Source: Streptomyces sp. NRRL F-6492
GTDB taxonomy: Bacteria > Actinomycetota > Actinomycetes > Streptomycetales > Streptomycetaceae
Length of the DNA stretch: 64,000 nucleotides
Assembly (NCBI RefSeq): GCF_001280125.1
Contig: NZ_LGEG01000241.1
Location: 5,743 to 69,742 of the forward strand
Reading direction: 5' to 3'
Part shown: positions 45,103 to 52,961 of the stretch, one piece after another
How the letters are laid out: each line of letters opens with the position of its first letter
Position numbering within the stretch: the stretch's first letter is position 1
Program-made: the position numbers and the translations under genes
The notes under the pieces: model-generated
The model's input: the letters and a program-made list of their open reading frames with translations, nothing else
Databases searched by the model: none
What the model was told of the DNA's origin: nothing

Positions 45103-45237
45103 CTTCCACCGGCCCGTCTTCCACCGGCCCGTCTTCCACCGGCCTGTCCTCCACCGGCCCGCCTTCCACCGGCCTGTCCTCCACCGGCCCGTTCGCCGCC
45201 GTCCCCTCCACCGGCCCGCCCTCCACCGACCCTCCAC
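45103..45237. repeat. 15-bp tandem repeat, six regular copies
   Basis: TTCCACCGGCCCGTC-type units recur with period 15 (CCACC at 45106, 45121, 45136, 45151, 45166 and 45181), then decay until 45237. It fills the gap between the LysR and EamA genes. Period 15 is in frame on the minus strand, but no start or ribosome site supports a gene. Confidence 0.8.
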
Positions 45238-45388
45238 GGTTCGTGGAAGGTACCGTCCAGCAGCCGTTGCTGGATCCGCCCGCCCGCCGGTGCGAGGCTC
45301 GTCGCCGTACCGCGGACCGTTCCGCGCGTTCTCCTCCCCCCTTCTGCCTCGTCCCCTGCCGAGCCCTTCCGGAGAGCGGGAAACACCC

Positions 45389-46336
45389 ATGTCCCGAGCC
45401 ACCTGCGCGCGGCTGGCCGCGCTGAGCCTCGTCTGGGGCTCCGTCTTCCTGTGGATCAAGATCGCCGGATACGGCTTCTCGCCCGTGCAGACGGTCCTGG
45501 TCCGGCTCGCGCTCGGCGCCGCCGTCCTCCTCGCCATCGGATACGCGAGAGGGTTCCGGCTGCCGAGGGAGAAGGCCGTCTGGGGCCACCTGACCGTGGC
45601 CGCGCTCCTCGGCAACGCGATCCCCTGGACCCTGTACGCCGAGGGGGAGATCGAAGGTTCCACCGGCGTCGCCGCCGTCGTCAACGGCAGCGCCCCGATC
45701 TGGACCCTGGCGACCGCCCTGCTGCTCGGCCGGGAGAAGCGGGTCTCCGGCGCGAAGGCGGGCGGCGCGCTGCTCGGCCTCGGCGGCACCGCGCTCATCG
45801 CCTCCCCGTGGAACTCGGCCTCGGCCGGGAGCGGTTGGAGCATCCTCTGCTTCGTCCTCGGCTCGATCAGCTTCGGCGCCGGCTTCGCGTACACCGGCAG
45901 ATTCCTGGTGGACAGGAACATTCCGCCGCTGGTGCTCGCGGGCGGCCAGTTCGGCGCCGCCACCGTGCTCCTCCTGCTGGCCTTCCCCTTCCTGGGTCTC
46001 CAGGGCGTCACCTGGCGCGCCGACTCGGTGGTCTCGCTCCTCGTCCTCGGCGTGGTCTGCACCGGTTTCGCGGCGCTGCTCAACTTCGAGCTGATCCTCA
46101 AGGACGGGGCCGCGGTCGCCTCCACCGTCACCTACCTGATGACCGTCGTGGCCGTGCTGCTCGGCGCCGTGGTGCTGCGCGAGCCGTTCGGCCGGCCCGT
46201 GTGGCTGGGCGCGGCGGCGGTCCTCGCGGCCACCGGACTGCTCCGGCGCGGGCCGTCCCCGGAGAGGCGGACGCGGACCGCCGAAGCCGCCGACCGGACC
46301 TCGGCGCCGCCGTCGGGAAGACCGGACTCCGTGTGA
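45389..46336 (+). CDS. EamA/DMT-family transporter
   Basis: This 315-residue permease has ten predicted helices in two EamA repeats (first repeat LAALSLVWGSVFLWIKIAGY to about 140; second from about 150). A YLMTVVAVLLGAVVLREPF segment near the end is typical. It is a metabolite or drug exporter of unknown substrate. ATG 45389 has GGAGAGCGGG upstream. It overlaps nothing; the YciI-LuxR fusion gene begins 9 bases after its stop and is probably co-transcribed. The tail after the last helix is hydrophilic. Confidence 0.88.
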   Translation: MSRATCARLAALSLVWGSVFLWIKIAGYGFSPVQTVLVRLALGAAVLLAIGYARGFRLPREKAVWGHLTVAALLGNAIPWTLYAEGEIEGSTGVAAVVNGSAPIWTLATALLLGREKRVSGAKAGGALLGLGGTALIASPWNSASAGSGWSILCFVLGSISFGAGFAYTGRFLVDRNIPPLVLAGGQFGAATVLLLLAFPFLGLQGVTWRADSVVSLLVLGVVCTGFAALLNFELILKDGAAVASTVTYLMTVVAVLLGAVVLREPFGRPVWLGAAAVLAATGLLRRGPSPERRTRTAEAADRTSAPPSGRPDSV

Positions 46337-46345
46337 GGGGCACGC

Positions 46346-46987
46346 GTGGCTTTCGTCGTCGAACTCGTCTTCCGCGGGGAAGGAACGGACCGGCCGGGGC
46401 TCGCGGAAGCCCACCGGGCCTACTGGAGGAGGATGGCCGCGCGCGGCCTCCTGCTCGGGGGCGGGCCCTGGCGGGACGGCGCGGGGGAACTCCTGCTCTG
46501 CGAGGCCCCGGACCGCCGCACGCTCCTGCGCGTGCTCCACGCCGACCCGTACGCGCGGGCGAAGGTCGTCGGGAAACCGAGGATCCGGGAGTGGAACGCG
46601 GTGATGGGCCACGTGGCGCTCACCGGCCCGGAGCCGGTCCCGCCGGTCATCCCGGTCCCGCCGGTCATGCCGCTGAGCGCCCGTGAGGAGTCCGCCGTAC
46701 GCGAGGAGCTGACCGCCCACGAGCGGCGCATCGCCGCGATGGTGCTCGACGGCCTGACCAACAGGCAGATCGCCGGGGCCTTCTCGGTGTCGACCCGGGC
46801 CGTGGAGCTGCACCTCACCCGGATCTACCGCAAGCTCGGCATCCGCCGCCGCGCGCAACTGGCCGCTGCCGTGCACCGGTCGGAGGCGACGCCGGCCCGG
46901 GCCCCCGCACCCCCGGGCCCGACCGCGGAGGCGTGGCCGTACGGGCCGCCGCCGCGGGAGCCGTCCGGGACCGCCGGCACTCCCTGA
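46346..46987 (+). CDS. YciI-like domain fused to a LuxR-type DNA-binding domain
   Basis: In this 213-residue protein the first about 90 residues resemble YciI (VVELVFRGEGTDRPGLAEAH, ARGLLLGGGPWRDGAGELLL, DPYARAKVVGKPRIREWN). After a Pro/Val linker, residues 115-175 form a LuxR-type HTH (LTAHERRIAAMVLDGLTNRQ, IAGAFSVSTRAVELHLTRIY). A Pro/Ala-rich tail ends it. YciI domains are small dimeric alpha/beta folds of uncertain function, and the combination suggests a small-molecule-responsive regulator. It follows the EamA gene by 9 bases, so that exporter may be its target. Confidence 0.8.
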   Translation: MAFVVELVFRGEGTDRPGLAEAHRAYWRRMAARGLLLGGGPWRDGAGELLLCEAPDRRTLLRVLHADPYARAKVVGKPRIREWNAVMGHVALTGPEPVPPVIPVPPVMPLSAREESAVREELTAHERRIAAMVLDGLTNRQIAGAFSVSTRAVELHLTRIYRKLGIRRRAQLAAAVHRSEATPARAPAPPGPTAEAWPYGPPPREPSGTAGTP

Positions 46988-47028
46988 CCGGAGCGGCCGG
47001 GTCCGCGGTCTCCGGGCCCCGGGCTGCC

Positions 47029-47436
47029 TCAGGCCGCGAAGGCGGCGGCGATCGCGTGGCTGTCCTCGTGCATGTGGTAGCCGGTGATCCTCCCGCCGAC
47101 GACGGTGAAGTGCAGGGCGAACGGGTTGGTGAACGTCCTCCCGGTGGCGACGACGCCGAAGCGGCCGCGCCCGGTGACGACCGCGTGGACGCCGTCGACG
47201 ACGGTGGCGGTGACCGTGAACTCCTCGGGCGGGGTGAGGACGGTGCCCAGGACGGTGAAGAACCCGGCGATCTCGTCGCGGCCGGAACGGGCGCCGGTCC
47301 AGGGGACGTCGGGGGAGCCGGGGACGTCGAAGTCGACGGTGTCCGCGAACAGTTCGAGCAGACCGGGCAGGTCCCCGGTGCCGAAGCGCTCGAAGAAGGC
47401 GTCGACGGTGCGGAGGGTCTCGGGAGTGCGGGTCAT
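47029..47436 (-). CDS. SnoaL-like NTF2-fold protein
   Basis: This 135-residue one-domain protein has FFERFGTGDLPGLLELFADT, VDFDVPGSPDVPWTGARSGR, FFTVLGTVLTP and ITGYHMHEDSHAIAAAF: the SnoaL/NTF2 fold used by small cyclases, dehydratases and lipid-binding proteins. Function unknown. It lies divergently from the TetR regulator, with two palindromic operators in the gap, so it is very likely the TetR target. Confidence 0.85.
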   Translation of the reverse strand: MTRTPETLRTVDAFFERFGTGDLPGLLELFADTVDFDVPGSPDVPWTGARSGRDEIAGFFTVLGTVLTPPEEFTVTATVVDGVHAVVTGRGRFGVVATGRTFTNPFALHFTVVGGRITGYHMHEDSHAIAAAFAA

Positions 47437-47506
47437 GGCGGCGGATCCCTTGCTTCGTGACGGGCGTCGGGGCATGCGGAACGGAGCCGTGCGGAGGGGA
47501 GCCGAA

Positions 47507-47532
47507 AGACTCCAACCATCGGGTTGGAGTCT
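47507..47532. promoter_or_regulatory. TetR operator 1: 26-bp perfect palindrome
   Basis: AGACTCCAACC-ATCG-GGTTGGAGTCT, 11-bp arms, between the divergent SnoaL-like and TetR genes. A shorter copy lies 42-43 bp away. Confidence 0.75.
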
Positions 47533-47552
47533 GGCACGCGCCCGGACCGAAG

Positions 47553-47571
47553 TCCAACCATCCGGTTGGGA
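47553..47571. promoter_or_regulatory. TetR operator 2
   Basis: TCCAACC-ATCC-GGTTGGGA repeats the core of operator 1 and abuts the -10 candidate TAGGGT (47577-47582) of the TetR gene, so autorepression is likely. Confidence 0.65.
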
Positions 47572-47587
47572 ACGGTTAGGGTGAGGC

Positions 47588-48169
47588 ATGGCCTGGGACA
47601 CAGCACGCACCAAACGCCTCCTGCTGGACGCCGCGGTGGAGGAGTTCGCCGCATTCGGCCCCGAGGGCGCCCGGGTGGCCCGGGTGGCGACCCGGGCGGG
47701 CGTCAACAAGGAGCGGATCTACCAGTACTTCGGCAGCAAGGAGAAGCTGTTCGCCGCGGTCCTGGAGTCCGAGCTGGGCAGGATCGCGGCCGCCGTGCCG
47801 CTGACCGCCGAGCACGCCGCCGACCTGGGCGCCTACGCGGGCCGGGTCTTCGACTACCACCGCGCCCATCCGCACTTCGTGCGCCTGCTGGCCTGGGAGG
47901 GCCTCCAGGGCGGGGACCGCGTGGCGGCCGAGGACGAGCGCGCGGGCCACTACGACGAGAAGATCGCCGCCGTCGCCCGCGCCCAGCGGGACGGCACCCT
48001 CACCGACGAGGTCGCCGCCGGACAGCTGGTGCACGCGGTCGTCGCCCTGACCGCCTCCTGGTTCATGCTGCCGCAGCTCACCCGCATGCTCGTGCCCGCC
48101 CTCGCGGGGGCCGGTCCCGACGCCCAGCGCGAGTCCCTCGTCACCCTGGTCCGCCGCCTGACCGCCTGA
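47588..48169 (+). CDS. TetR-family transcriptional repressor
   Basis: This 193-residue regulator has an N-terminal HTH (about 8-55; KRLLLDAAVEEFAAFG, VARVATRAGVNKERIYQYFG, SKEKLFAAVLES) followed by a helical ligand-binding domain with YHRAHPHFVRLLAWEGLQ and a C-terminal TetR_C-like region. Two operators upstream and the divergent SnoaL-like gene indicate autoregulation and control of that gene. The ATG follows TAGGGT by 5 bases, suggesting a leaderless mRNA. Confidence 0.9.
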   Translation: MAWDTARTKRLLLDAAVEEFAAFGPEGARVARVATRAGVNKERIYQYFGSKEKLFAAVLESELGRIAAAVPLTAEHAADLGAYAGRVFDYHRAHPHFVRLLAWEGLQGGDRVAAEDERAGHYDEKIAAVARAQRDGTLTDEVAAGQLVHAVVALTASWFMLPQLTRMLVPALAGAGPDAQRESLVTLVRRLTA

Positions 48170-48230
48170 CCGCCCGGCGCGGGGGCACGGGCGGGCCCGG
48201 CCACCGGGAAGGGGGCCGCCCCGGAGCACC

Positions 48231-48236
48231 TACCCT
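48231..48236 (+). promoter_or_regulatory. -10 box of miaB, probable leaderless start
   Basis: TACCCT lies 6 bases before the miaB ATG, with no ribosome site. Confidence 0.5.
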
Positions 48237-48242
48237 TGACGC

Positions 48243-49766
48243 ATGACGAGCAGCAGCGACCGGAGCACCGCAGTGAGCGTTGACGGCACCAAGACCTATG
48301 AGATCCGCACCTACGGGTGCCAGATGAACGTCCACGACTCCGAGCGGCTCTCCGGTCTGCTGGAGGAGGCGGGTTACGTACGGGCCCCCAAGGGCGCCGA
48401 CGGCGACGCCGACGTCGTCGTCTTCAACACGTGCGCGGTCCGCGAGAACGCCGACAACAAGCTGTACGGCAACCTCGGCCGGCTCGCCCCGATGAAGACC
48501 ACGCGCCCGGGCATGCAGATCGCCGTCGGCGGCTGTCTCGCCCAGAAGGACCGCGACACCATCGTCAAGAAGGCCCCGTGGGTCGACGTGGTCTTCGGCA
48601 CGCACAACATCGGCAAGCTGCCGGTCCTCCTGGAGCGCGCCCGCGTCCAGGAGGAGGCGCAGATCGAGATCGCCGAGTCCCTGGAGGCCTTCCCCTCCAC
48701 GCTGCCGACCCGGCGCGAGTCCGCGTACGCCGCCTGGGTCTCGATCTCCGTCGGCTGCAACAACACCTGCACCTTCTGCATCGTCCCGGCCCTGCGCGGC
48801 AAGGAGGAGGACCGTCGGCCCGGCGACATCCTCGCCGAGATCGAGGCGCTGGTCGCCGAGGGCGTCTCCGAGATCACCCTGCTCGGCCAGAACGTCAACG
48901 CGTACGGCTCCGACCTCGGCGACCGCGAGGCGTTCTCCAAGCTGCTGCGCGCCTGCGGGCAGATCGAGGGCCTGGAGCGGGTCCGCTTCACCTCCCCGCA
49001 CCCCCGCGACTTCACCGACGACGTGATCGCGGCGATGGCCGAGACCCCGAACGTCATGCCGCAGCTCCACATGCCGCTCCAGTCCGGCTCGGACACGGTC
49101 CTGCGCGCGATGCGCCGCTCGTACCGCCAGGAGCGCTTCCTCGGCATCATCGAGAAGGTCCGCGCCGCCATCCCGCACGCGGCCATCTCCACCGACATCA
49201 TCGTGGGCTTCCCCGGCGAGACCGAGGAGGACTTCCAGCAGACGATGCACACCGTCCGCGAGGCCCGCTTCGCGAACGCCTTCACCTTCCAGTACTCCAA
49301 GCGCCCCGGGACCCCGGCGGCCGACATGGAGGGCCAGATCCCCAAGGAGGTCGTGCAGGACCGCTACATGCGGCTCGTCGCGCTCCAGGAGGAGATCTCC
49401 TGGGAGGAGAACAAGAAGCAGGTCGGCCGCGTCCTGGAGGTCATGGTCGCCGAGGGCGAGGGCCGCAAGGACGGCGCCACCGACCGCCTCTCGGGCCGTG
49501 CCCCCGACAACCGGCTCGTCCACTTCACCAAGCCGGACGAGGGCGTGCGCCCCGGCGACGTGGTGACCGTCGAGATCACCTACGCCGCCCCGCACCACCT
49601 GCTCGCCGAGGGCCCGGTCGCGGCGGTCCGCCGCACCCGCGCGGGCGACGCCTGGGAGAAGCGCACCGCCGAGAAGCCGAAGGGCGTCCTCCTGGGCCTT
49701 CCCGGGATCGGCGCCCCGGCCCCCCTCCCGCCGGCCGAGGTCCCGGCCTGCGGGGCGTCCCACTGA
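48243..49766 (+). CDS. miaB: tRNA-2-methylthio-N6-dimethylallyladenosine synthase MiaB
   Basis: This 507-residue radical-SAM methylthiotransferase adds a methylthio group to isopentenyl-A37 of tRNA, completing the modification begun by MiaA. The N-terminal MTTase domain has [21 protein letters not shown] and VGGCLAQKD cysteines. The radical-SAM motif is [13 protein letters not shown], and GEDDRRPGDI-type sequence follows it. A TRAM domain spans about 395-460. The Gly/Ala/Pro-rich final 35 residues are variable. MiaB and MiaA genes (3 kb apart here) are linked in most streptomycetes. A CGGTCCCGG hairpin follows. Confidence 0.95.
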   Translation: MTSSSDRSTAVSVDGTKTYEIRTYGCQMNVHDSERLSGLLEEAGYVRAPKGADGDADVVVFNTCAVRENADNKLYGNLGRLAPMKTTRPGMQIAVGGCLAQKDRDTIVKKAPWVDVVFGTHNIGKLPVLLERARVQEEAQIEIAESLEAFPSTLPTRRESAYAAWVSISVGCNNTCTFCIVPALRGKEEDRRPGDILAEIEALVAEGVSEITLLGQNVNAYGSDLGDREAFSKLLRACGQIEGLERVRFTSPHPRDFTDDVIAAMAETPNVMPQLHMPLQSGSDTVLRAMRRSYRQERFLGIIEKVRAAIPHAAISTDIIVGFPGETEEDFQQTMHTVREARFANAFTFQYSKRPGTPAADMEGQIPKEVVQDRYMRLVALQEEISWEENKKQVGRVLEVMVAEGEGRKDGATDRLSGRAPDNRLVHFTKPDEGVRPGDVVTVEITYAAPHHLLAEGPVAAVRRTRAGDAWEKRTAEKPKGVLLGLPGIGAPAPLPPAEVPACGASH

Positions 49767-49778
49767 CCTGGGATCCGT

Positions 49779-49809
49779 CGGTCCCGGCGGCTTGTCGTCC
49801 CCGGGACCG
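49779..49809 (+). terminator. Possible terminator after miaB
   Basis: Arms CGGTCCCGG and CCGGGACCG with a 13-base loop, beginning 13 bases past the stop. Confidence 0.45.
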
Positions 49810-49875
49810 GCGGGCCCCGGGCGGACCGGGAGCCGTCCCCGGACGGCACCGGCCCGGCGCAGTAAGGTGCGGATC

Positions 49876-50583
49876 ATGCTTGTCGCCGCAGCCGTCTGCC
49901 CCTGTCCGCCGCTCCTCGTGCCCGAGGTCGCGACCGGCGCCGCCCCCGAGCTGGACGCCGTGCGGGCCGCCTGCGCGGACGCCGTCGGGCTGCTCGCCGC
50001 CGCCCGCCCGGACCGGCTGTACGTCGTCGGGCCCGCGGACGGCGGCGCGGACGGCGTCTTCCCGGCCGGTGCCACGGGCTCCTTCGCCGGATTCGGCGTC
50101 GACCTCTCCGTACGCCTCGGCGACGGACCGGCCGGCGACCGCCCCCTCCCCGTCTCCCTCGCCGTCGGGGCCTGGCTCCTCGACCGGGCCGGCTGGGCCG
50201 GCGCGCCCGTCGAGGGCCTGGCCGTGGGGGACGATGCTCCTGCCGGGGACTGCGCCGGGACCGGCCGCGAGCTCGCCGCCTCCGCCGGGCGCGTCGCCCT
50301 CCTCGTGATGGGCGACGGCAGCGCCTGCCGGACCGTGAAGGCCCCCGGCTACCTCGACGAGCGGGCCGCCGGCTTCGACGCGGAGGCCGTCCGCGCCCTC
50401 GCCGGGGCCGACGCCCCCGCGCTGCTCGCCCTCGACGCGCGGCTCGCGCACGAGCTGAAGGCGTCCGGCCGGGCCCCCTGGCAGGTCCTCGCGGGCGCCG
50501 CCGAGGGCGCCGGACTCGACGGCAGGCTGCTCCACGAGGACGACCCCTACGGGGTGGAGTACGTCGTCGCCGCCTGGTCCTGA
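49876..50583 (+). CDS. Class III extradiol dioxygenase-like (LigB superfamily) protein
   Basis: This 235-residue soluble protein begins MLVAAAVCPCPPLLVPEVA, the pattern of an actinobacterial LigB-like family found next to miaA/miaB; further blocks are RLYVVGPADGGADGVFP, VALLVMGDGSACRTVKAPGY and GRLLHEDDPYGVEYVVAAW. Iron-binding histidines typical of active LigB enzymes are not all evident, so catalysis is uncertain. TAAGGT lies 7 bases before the ATG, so the transcript is probably leaderless. The minus-strand antitoxin-like ORF opposite has no stop within this gene, but that reading is a shadow here. Confidence 0.75.
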   Translation: MLVAAAVCPCPPLLVPEVATGAAPELDAVRAACADAVGLLAAARPDRLYVVGPADGGADGVFPAGATGSFAGFGVDLSVRLGDGPAGDRPLPVSLAVGAWLLDRAGWAGAPVEGLAVGDDAPAGDCAGTGRELAASAGRVALLVMGDGSACRTVKAPGYLDERAAGFDAEAVRALAGADAPALLALDARLAHELKASGRAPWQVLAGAAEGAGLDGRLLHEDDPYGVEYVVAAWS

Positions 50584-50608
50584 GCGGCCCCGGAAAGCAT
50601 CCCGGGCA

Positions 50609-50953
50609 CGACGACGGCGGCGGAGTCACTCCACCGCCGGTCCCGGGCGTGCCAGGGGTGCCGGGCGTGCCAGGGGTTCCGGGGGTCCCAGGGGTGCCGG
50701 GGGTGCCAGGCGTCCCGCCGGTCCCGGTCCCCGGAGCGCCGCCGTCCTTGTGACCCATCCGGTCGATGGCTTCCTTCGCCTTGCCCGTACCGGAATGGAT
50801 CTTGTCGCTGTACTTGCCCTTGGTCCTCTCGTCGACCACCTTCGCCGCCTTGTCCAGGCCCTGGTCGATCTTCCCGCCGTGCTGCTGCGCGAGATCGGCG
50901 ACCTTGTCCTTGGCCGGGGCGAGCTTGGCCTTCAGCGAATCCAGGAGACCCAT
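50609..50953 (-). CDS. Rv0909/MT0933-type antitoxin-like protein, 3' end uncertain
   Basis: The first 70 residues (GLLDSLKAKLAPAKDKVADL, QQHGGKIDQGLDKAAKVVDE, KGKYSDKIHSGTGKAKEAID) match the actinobacterial antitoxin family of Rv0909; in Streptomyces these often stand alone without a toxin. A long GTP-repeat tail follows, coded by a 9-bp DNA repeat (about 50641-50735). I give the end at the last recognisable part (TPPPSS), because the frame has no stop until 49874, deep inside the oppositely oriented gene. A one-base shift in the repeat would give a TGA right after it, so the natural end was probably lost by repeat slippage or a sequence error. GGAAGGTG precedes the ATG. Confidence 0.6.
50641..50735. 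repeat. 9-bp coding tandem repeat (GTP tail)
   Basis: About ten copies of a GGCACCCCT-like unit (minus strand) code for repeated Gly-Thr-Pro at the end of the antitoxin-like gene. Confidence 0.75.
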
Positions 50954-51308
50954 GGGGCACCTTCCCTCCGCGGACCCCACGGGTCCGTCCTCGTGTCCTG
51001 CCCCCAGCGCCCGGGGGCCTGCCTACGCGCCTTCGGCCGCCTCGGCGCCCTCCGTACGGTCCGCGTTCCCGCTCTTCTCCGAAGAACGCGCGACCGCGTC
51101 CGTCTTCTTGCGCCGCCGGACAGGCCCTGAGGCGAGAACCTATGGCAAAACCTTGCCAAAACACCCATACCGAATCCTCAGCCTACTCGGAGGGAGGGGT
51201 CCCCGCGACGACCGACGGCCGCACGCCGCGTACGGCGCAACGAGGCCGGCCGGGGCCCGTCACGCAGCTCGTTCGGGGACGGGCCCGGAGGTTTGCGAGA
51301 CTGGGGCG
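50954..51308. other. Intergenic region between antitoxin-like gene and miaA
   Basis: This 355-bp gap has no convincing gene. The inverted repeat TGGCAA-AACC-TTGCCA lies at 51143-51158, in a locally less GC-rich stretch with a minus-strand TAGGTT at 51142-51137. This is probably the control region of the minus-strand gene. Confidence 0.5.
51297..51302 (+). promoter_or_regulatory. -10 box of miaA, probable leaderless start
   Basis: GAGACT lies 6 bases before the miaA GTG, as before the AI-2E family gene. Confidence 0.45.
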
Positions 51309-52247
51309 GTGAGAAGCGCAGCTCCCGCCCCGCGGGTCATCGCCGTCGTCGGCCCCACGGCAGCCGGAAAGTCCGATCTGGGTGTCTTCCTGGCCCAGCA
51401 GCTCGGGGGCGAGGTCGTCAACGCCGACTCGATGCAGCTGTACCGGGGGATGGACATCGGGACCGCCAAACTGGCGCTCGACGAGCGCGGCGGCGTCCCG
51501 CACCACCTCCTCGACATCTGGGACGTCACCGAGGCCGCCAGCGTCGCCGAGTACCAGCGCCTCGCCCGCGCCGAGATCGACCGGCTGCTCGCCGCCGGCC
51601 GCACCCCGGTCCTCGTCGGCGGTTCCGGCCTCTACGTGCGGGGGGCCGTCGACGCCCTGGAGTTCCCCGGCACCGACCCCGCCGTCCGGGCCCGCCTGGA
51701 GGCCGAGCTCGACGAGCGCGGCCCCGGCGTCCTGCACGCCCGGCTCGCCGCGGCCGACCCGGAGGCCGCCCGCGCGATCCTGCCCGGCAACGGACGCCGC
51801 ATCGTCCGGGCCCTCGAAGTGATCGAGATCACCGGCAAGCCCTTCACCGCCAACCTCCCCGGCCCCGACTCCGTCTACGACACCGTCCAGATCGGCGTCG
51901 ACGTGGCCCGCCCCGAACTCGACGAACGGATCACCACGCGCGTGGACCGGATGTGGGAGGCCGGCCTCGTCGACGAGGTGCGCGCCCTGGAGGCGCGGGG
52001 ACTGCGCGAGGGCCGCACCGCCGCCCGCGCCCTCGGCTACCAGCAGGTCCTCGCGGCGCTCGCGGGGGAGTGCACCGAGGACGAGGCGCGCGCCGAGACC
52101 GTCCGGGCCACCAAGCGTTTCGCCCGCCGCCAGGACTCGTGGTTCCGCCGCGACCCGCGCGTGCACTGGCTCAGCGGGGCCGCCGAGCACCGGAGGGAAC
52201 TCCCGCGAGAGGCGCTGTCGTTGGTCGAACGAGCGGTTACAGCCTGA
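51309..52247 (+). CDS. miaA: tRNA dimethylallyltransferase MiaA
   Basis: This 312-residue enzyme transfers the dimethylallyl group to A37 of tRNAs reading UNN codons. P-loop GPTAAGKSDLG (about 12-22), ADSMQLYRGMDIGTAKL, LVGGSGLYVRG, and the C-terminal REGRTAARALGYQQVLAALA, TVRATKRFARRQDSWFRRDP are all the family motifs. GTG 51309 follows GAGACT by 6 bases. It precedes the small membrane protein and dapF on the same strand. Motifs are intact. Confidence 0.96.
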   Translation: MRSAAPAPRVIAVVGPTAAGKSDLGVFLAQQLGGEVVNADSMQLYRGMDIGTAKLALDERGGVPHHLLDIWDVTEAASVAEYQRLARAEIDRLLAAGRTPVLVGGSGLYVRGAVDALEFPGTDPAVRARLEAELDERGPGVLHARLAAADPEAARAILPGNGRRIVRALEVIEITGKPFTANLPGPDSVYDTVQIGVDVARPELDERITTRVDRMWEAGLVDEVRALEARGLREGRTAARALGYQQVLAALAGECTEDEARAETVRATKRFARRQDSWFRRDPRVHWLSGAAEHRRELPREALSLVERAVTA

Positions 52248-52349
52248 TCACGTGATGGCATCGGGACGCACTGCCCGTCATTCCGGCGGGCGGGAGCGTG
52301 CCATCATCGAGCATCGATCGACCAAGTGGAGTCCGAGTGGGGAGGGCGC

Positions 52350-52877
52350 GTGGCGATGGAGGCCGGCCCTCGCGACAGAGAACAGCACGAAGCGTTCCTG
52401 GGCGACCCGACGGCGGGCCCGTCGGGTGAGACCCCGGGCCGTCCCGGGCATCCGGTGGACGACGCTCCGGTCGGGACCCCGGGACTGACCCCGGACGGGC
52501 CCGACGACGCGGTCGGCACCGCCGTCGAGGTGGACGCCGACGAGGTCGAGGTCGAGCTGCGCCCCCAGCGGCGGCTGCGGATCTGGCAGCTGGCCCCGAT
52601 CGTGGGCCTCGCCGCCGTCGGCTCGCTGATGTTCGCCTTCCCGCTCGCCTTCGGCTCCGGGGACGGCGGCGCCGTCGTCGCCATGCTCGGCCTGCTCATC
52701 AGCTCCTGCGCGGCGGGCTGGGGCGTCATGGCCGCCCGCAAGGTCGGCCACACCTGGCCCGGGCTCCCGGCGCGCGGCTCCGGCGAGCGCCCGGACTGGC
52801 GCGTCCTCGCCCTGTACGTGGCGACCATCGGGGCCCTGGTGACCCTCGCGGTCTGGCGCGTGGCCCGCCTCCGCTGA
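52350..52877 (+). CDS. Acidic membrane protein of unknown function
   Basis: This protein of about 175 residues has a Pro/Gly/Asp-rich, acidic N-terminus (about 1-75). Two clear helices are at about 80-120 (LAPIVGLAAVGSLMFAFPLA; AMLGLLISSCAAGWGVMAA) and a third near the end (VLALYVATIGALVTLAVW). No domain is recognised. It occupies the miaA-dapF interval as in other streptomycetes, as far as I recall. The start is uncertain: GTG 52350 has GGGAGGG close upstream; ATG 52356 and GTG 52326 are alternatives. Confidence 0.7.
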   Translation: MAMEAGPRDREQHEAFLGDPTAGPSGETPGRPGHPVDDAPVGTPGLTPDGPDDAVGTAVEVDADEVEVELRPQRRLRIWQLAPIVGLAAVGSLMFAFPLAFGSGDGGAVVAMLGLLISSCAAGWGVMAARKVGHTWPGLPARGSGERPDWRVLALYVATIGALVTLAVWRVARLR

Positions 52878-52948
52878 CCCCCCGCCGGGGCCGGTAGCCG
52901 ATCCTCCGGCACGGCACCGGTCCCGTACGCGCCCGCGTGCCCGCCCCG

Positions 52949-52954
52949 TACAGT
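52949..52954 (+). promoter_or_regulatory. -10 box of dapF, probable leaderless start
   Basis: TACAGT lies 7 bases before the dapF GTG. Confidence 0.5.
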
Positions 52955-52961
52955 TGATCTC

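Noticed and set aside
43952..47557. Minus-strand frame of 1201 codons across LysR, EamA and YciI-LuxR genes
   Set aside because: It is antisense to four well-supported genes, has shadow-type composition, and is not tied to any start signal.
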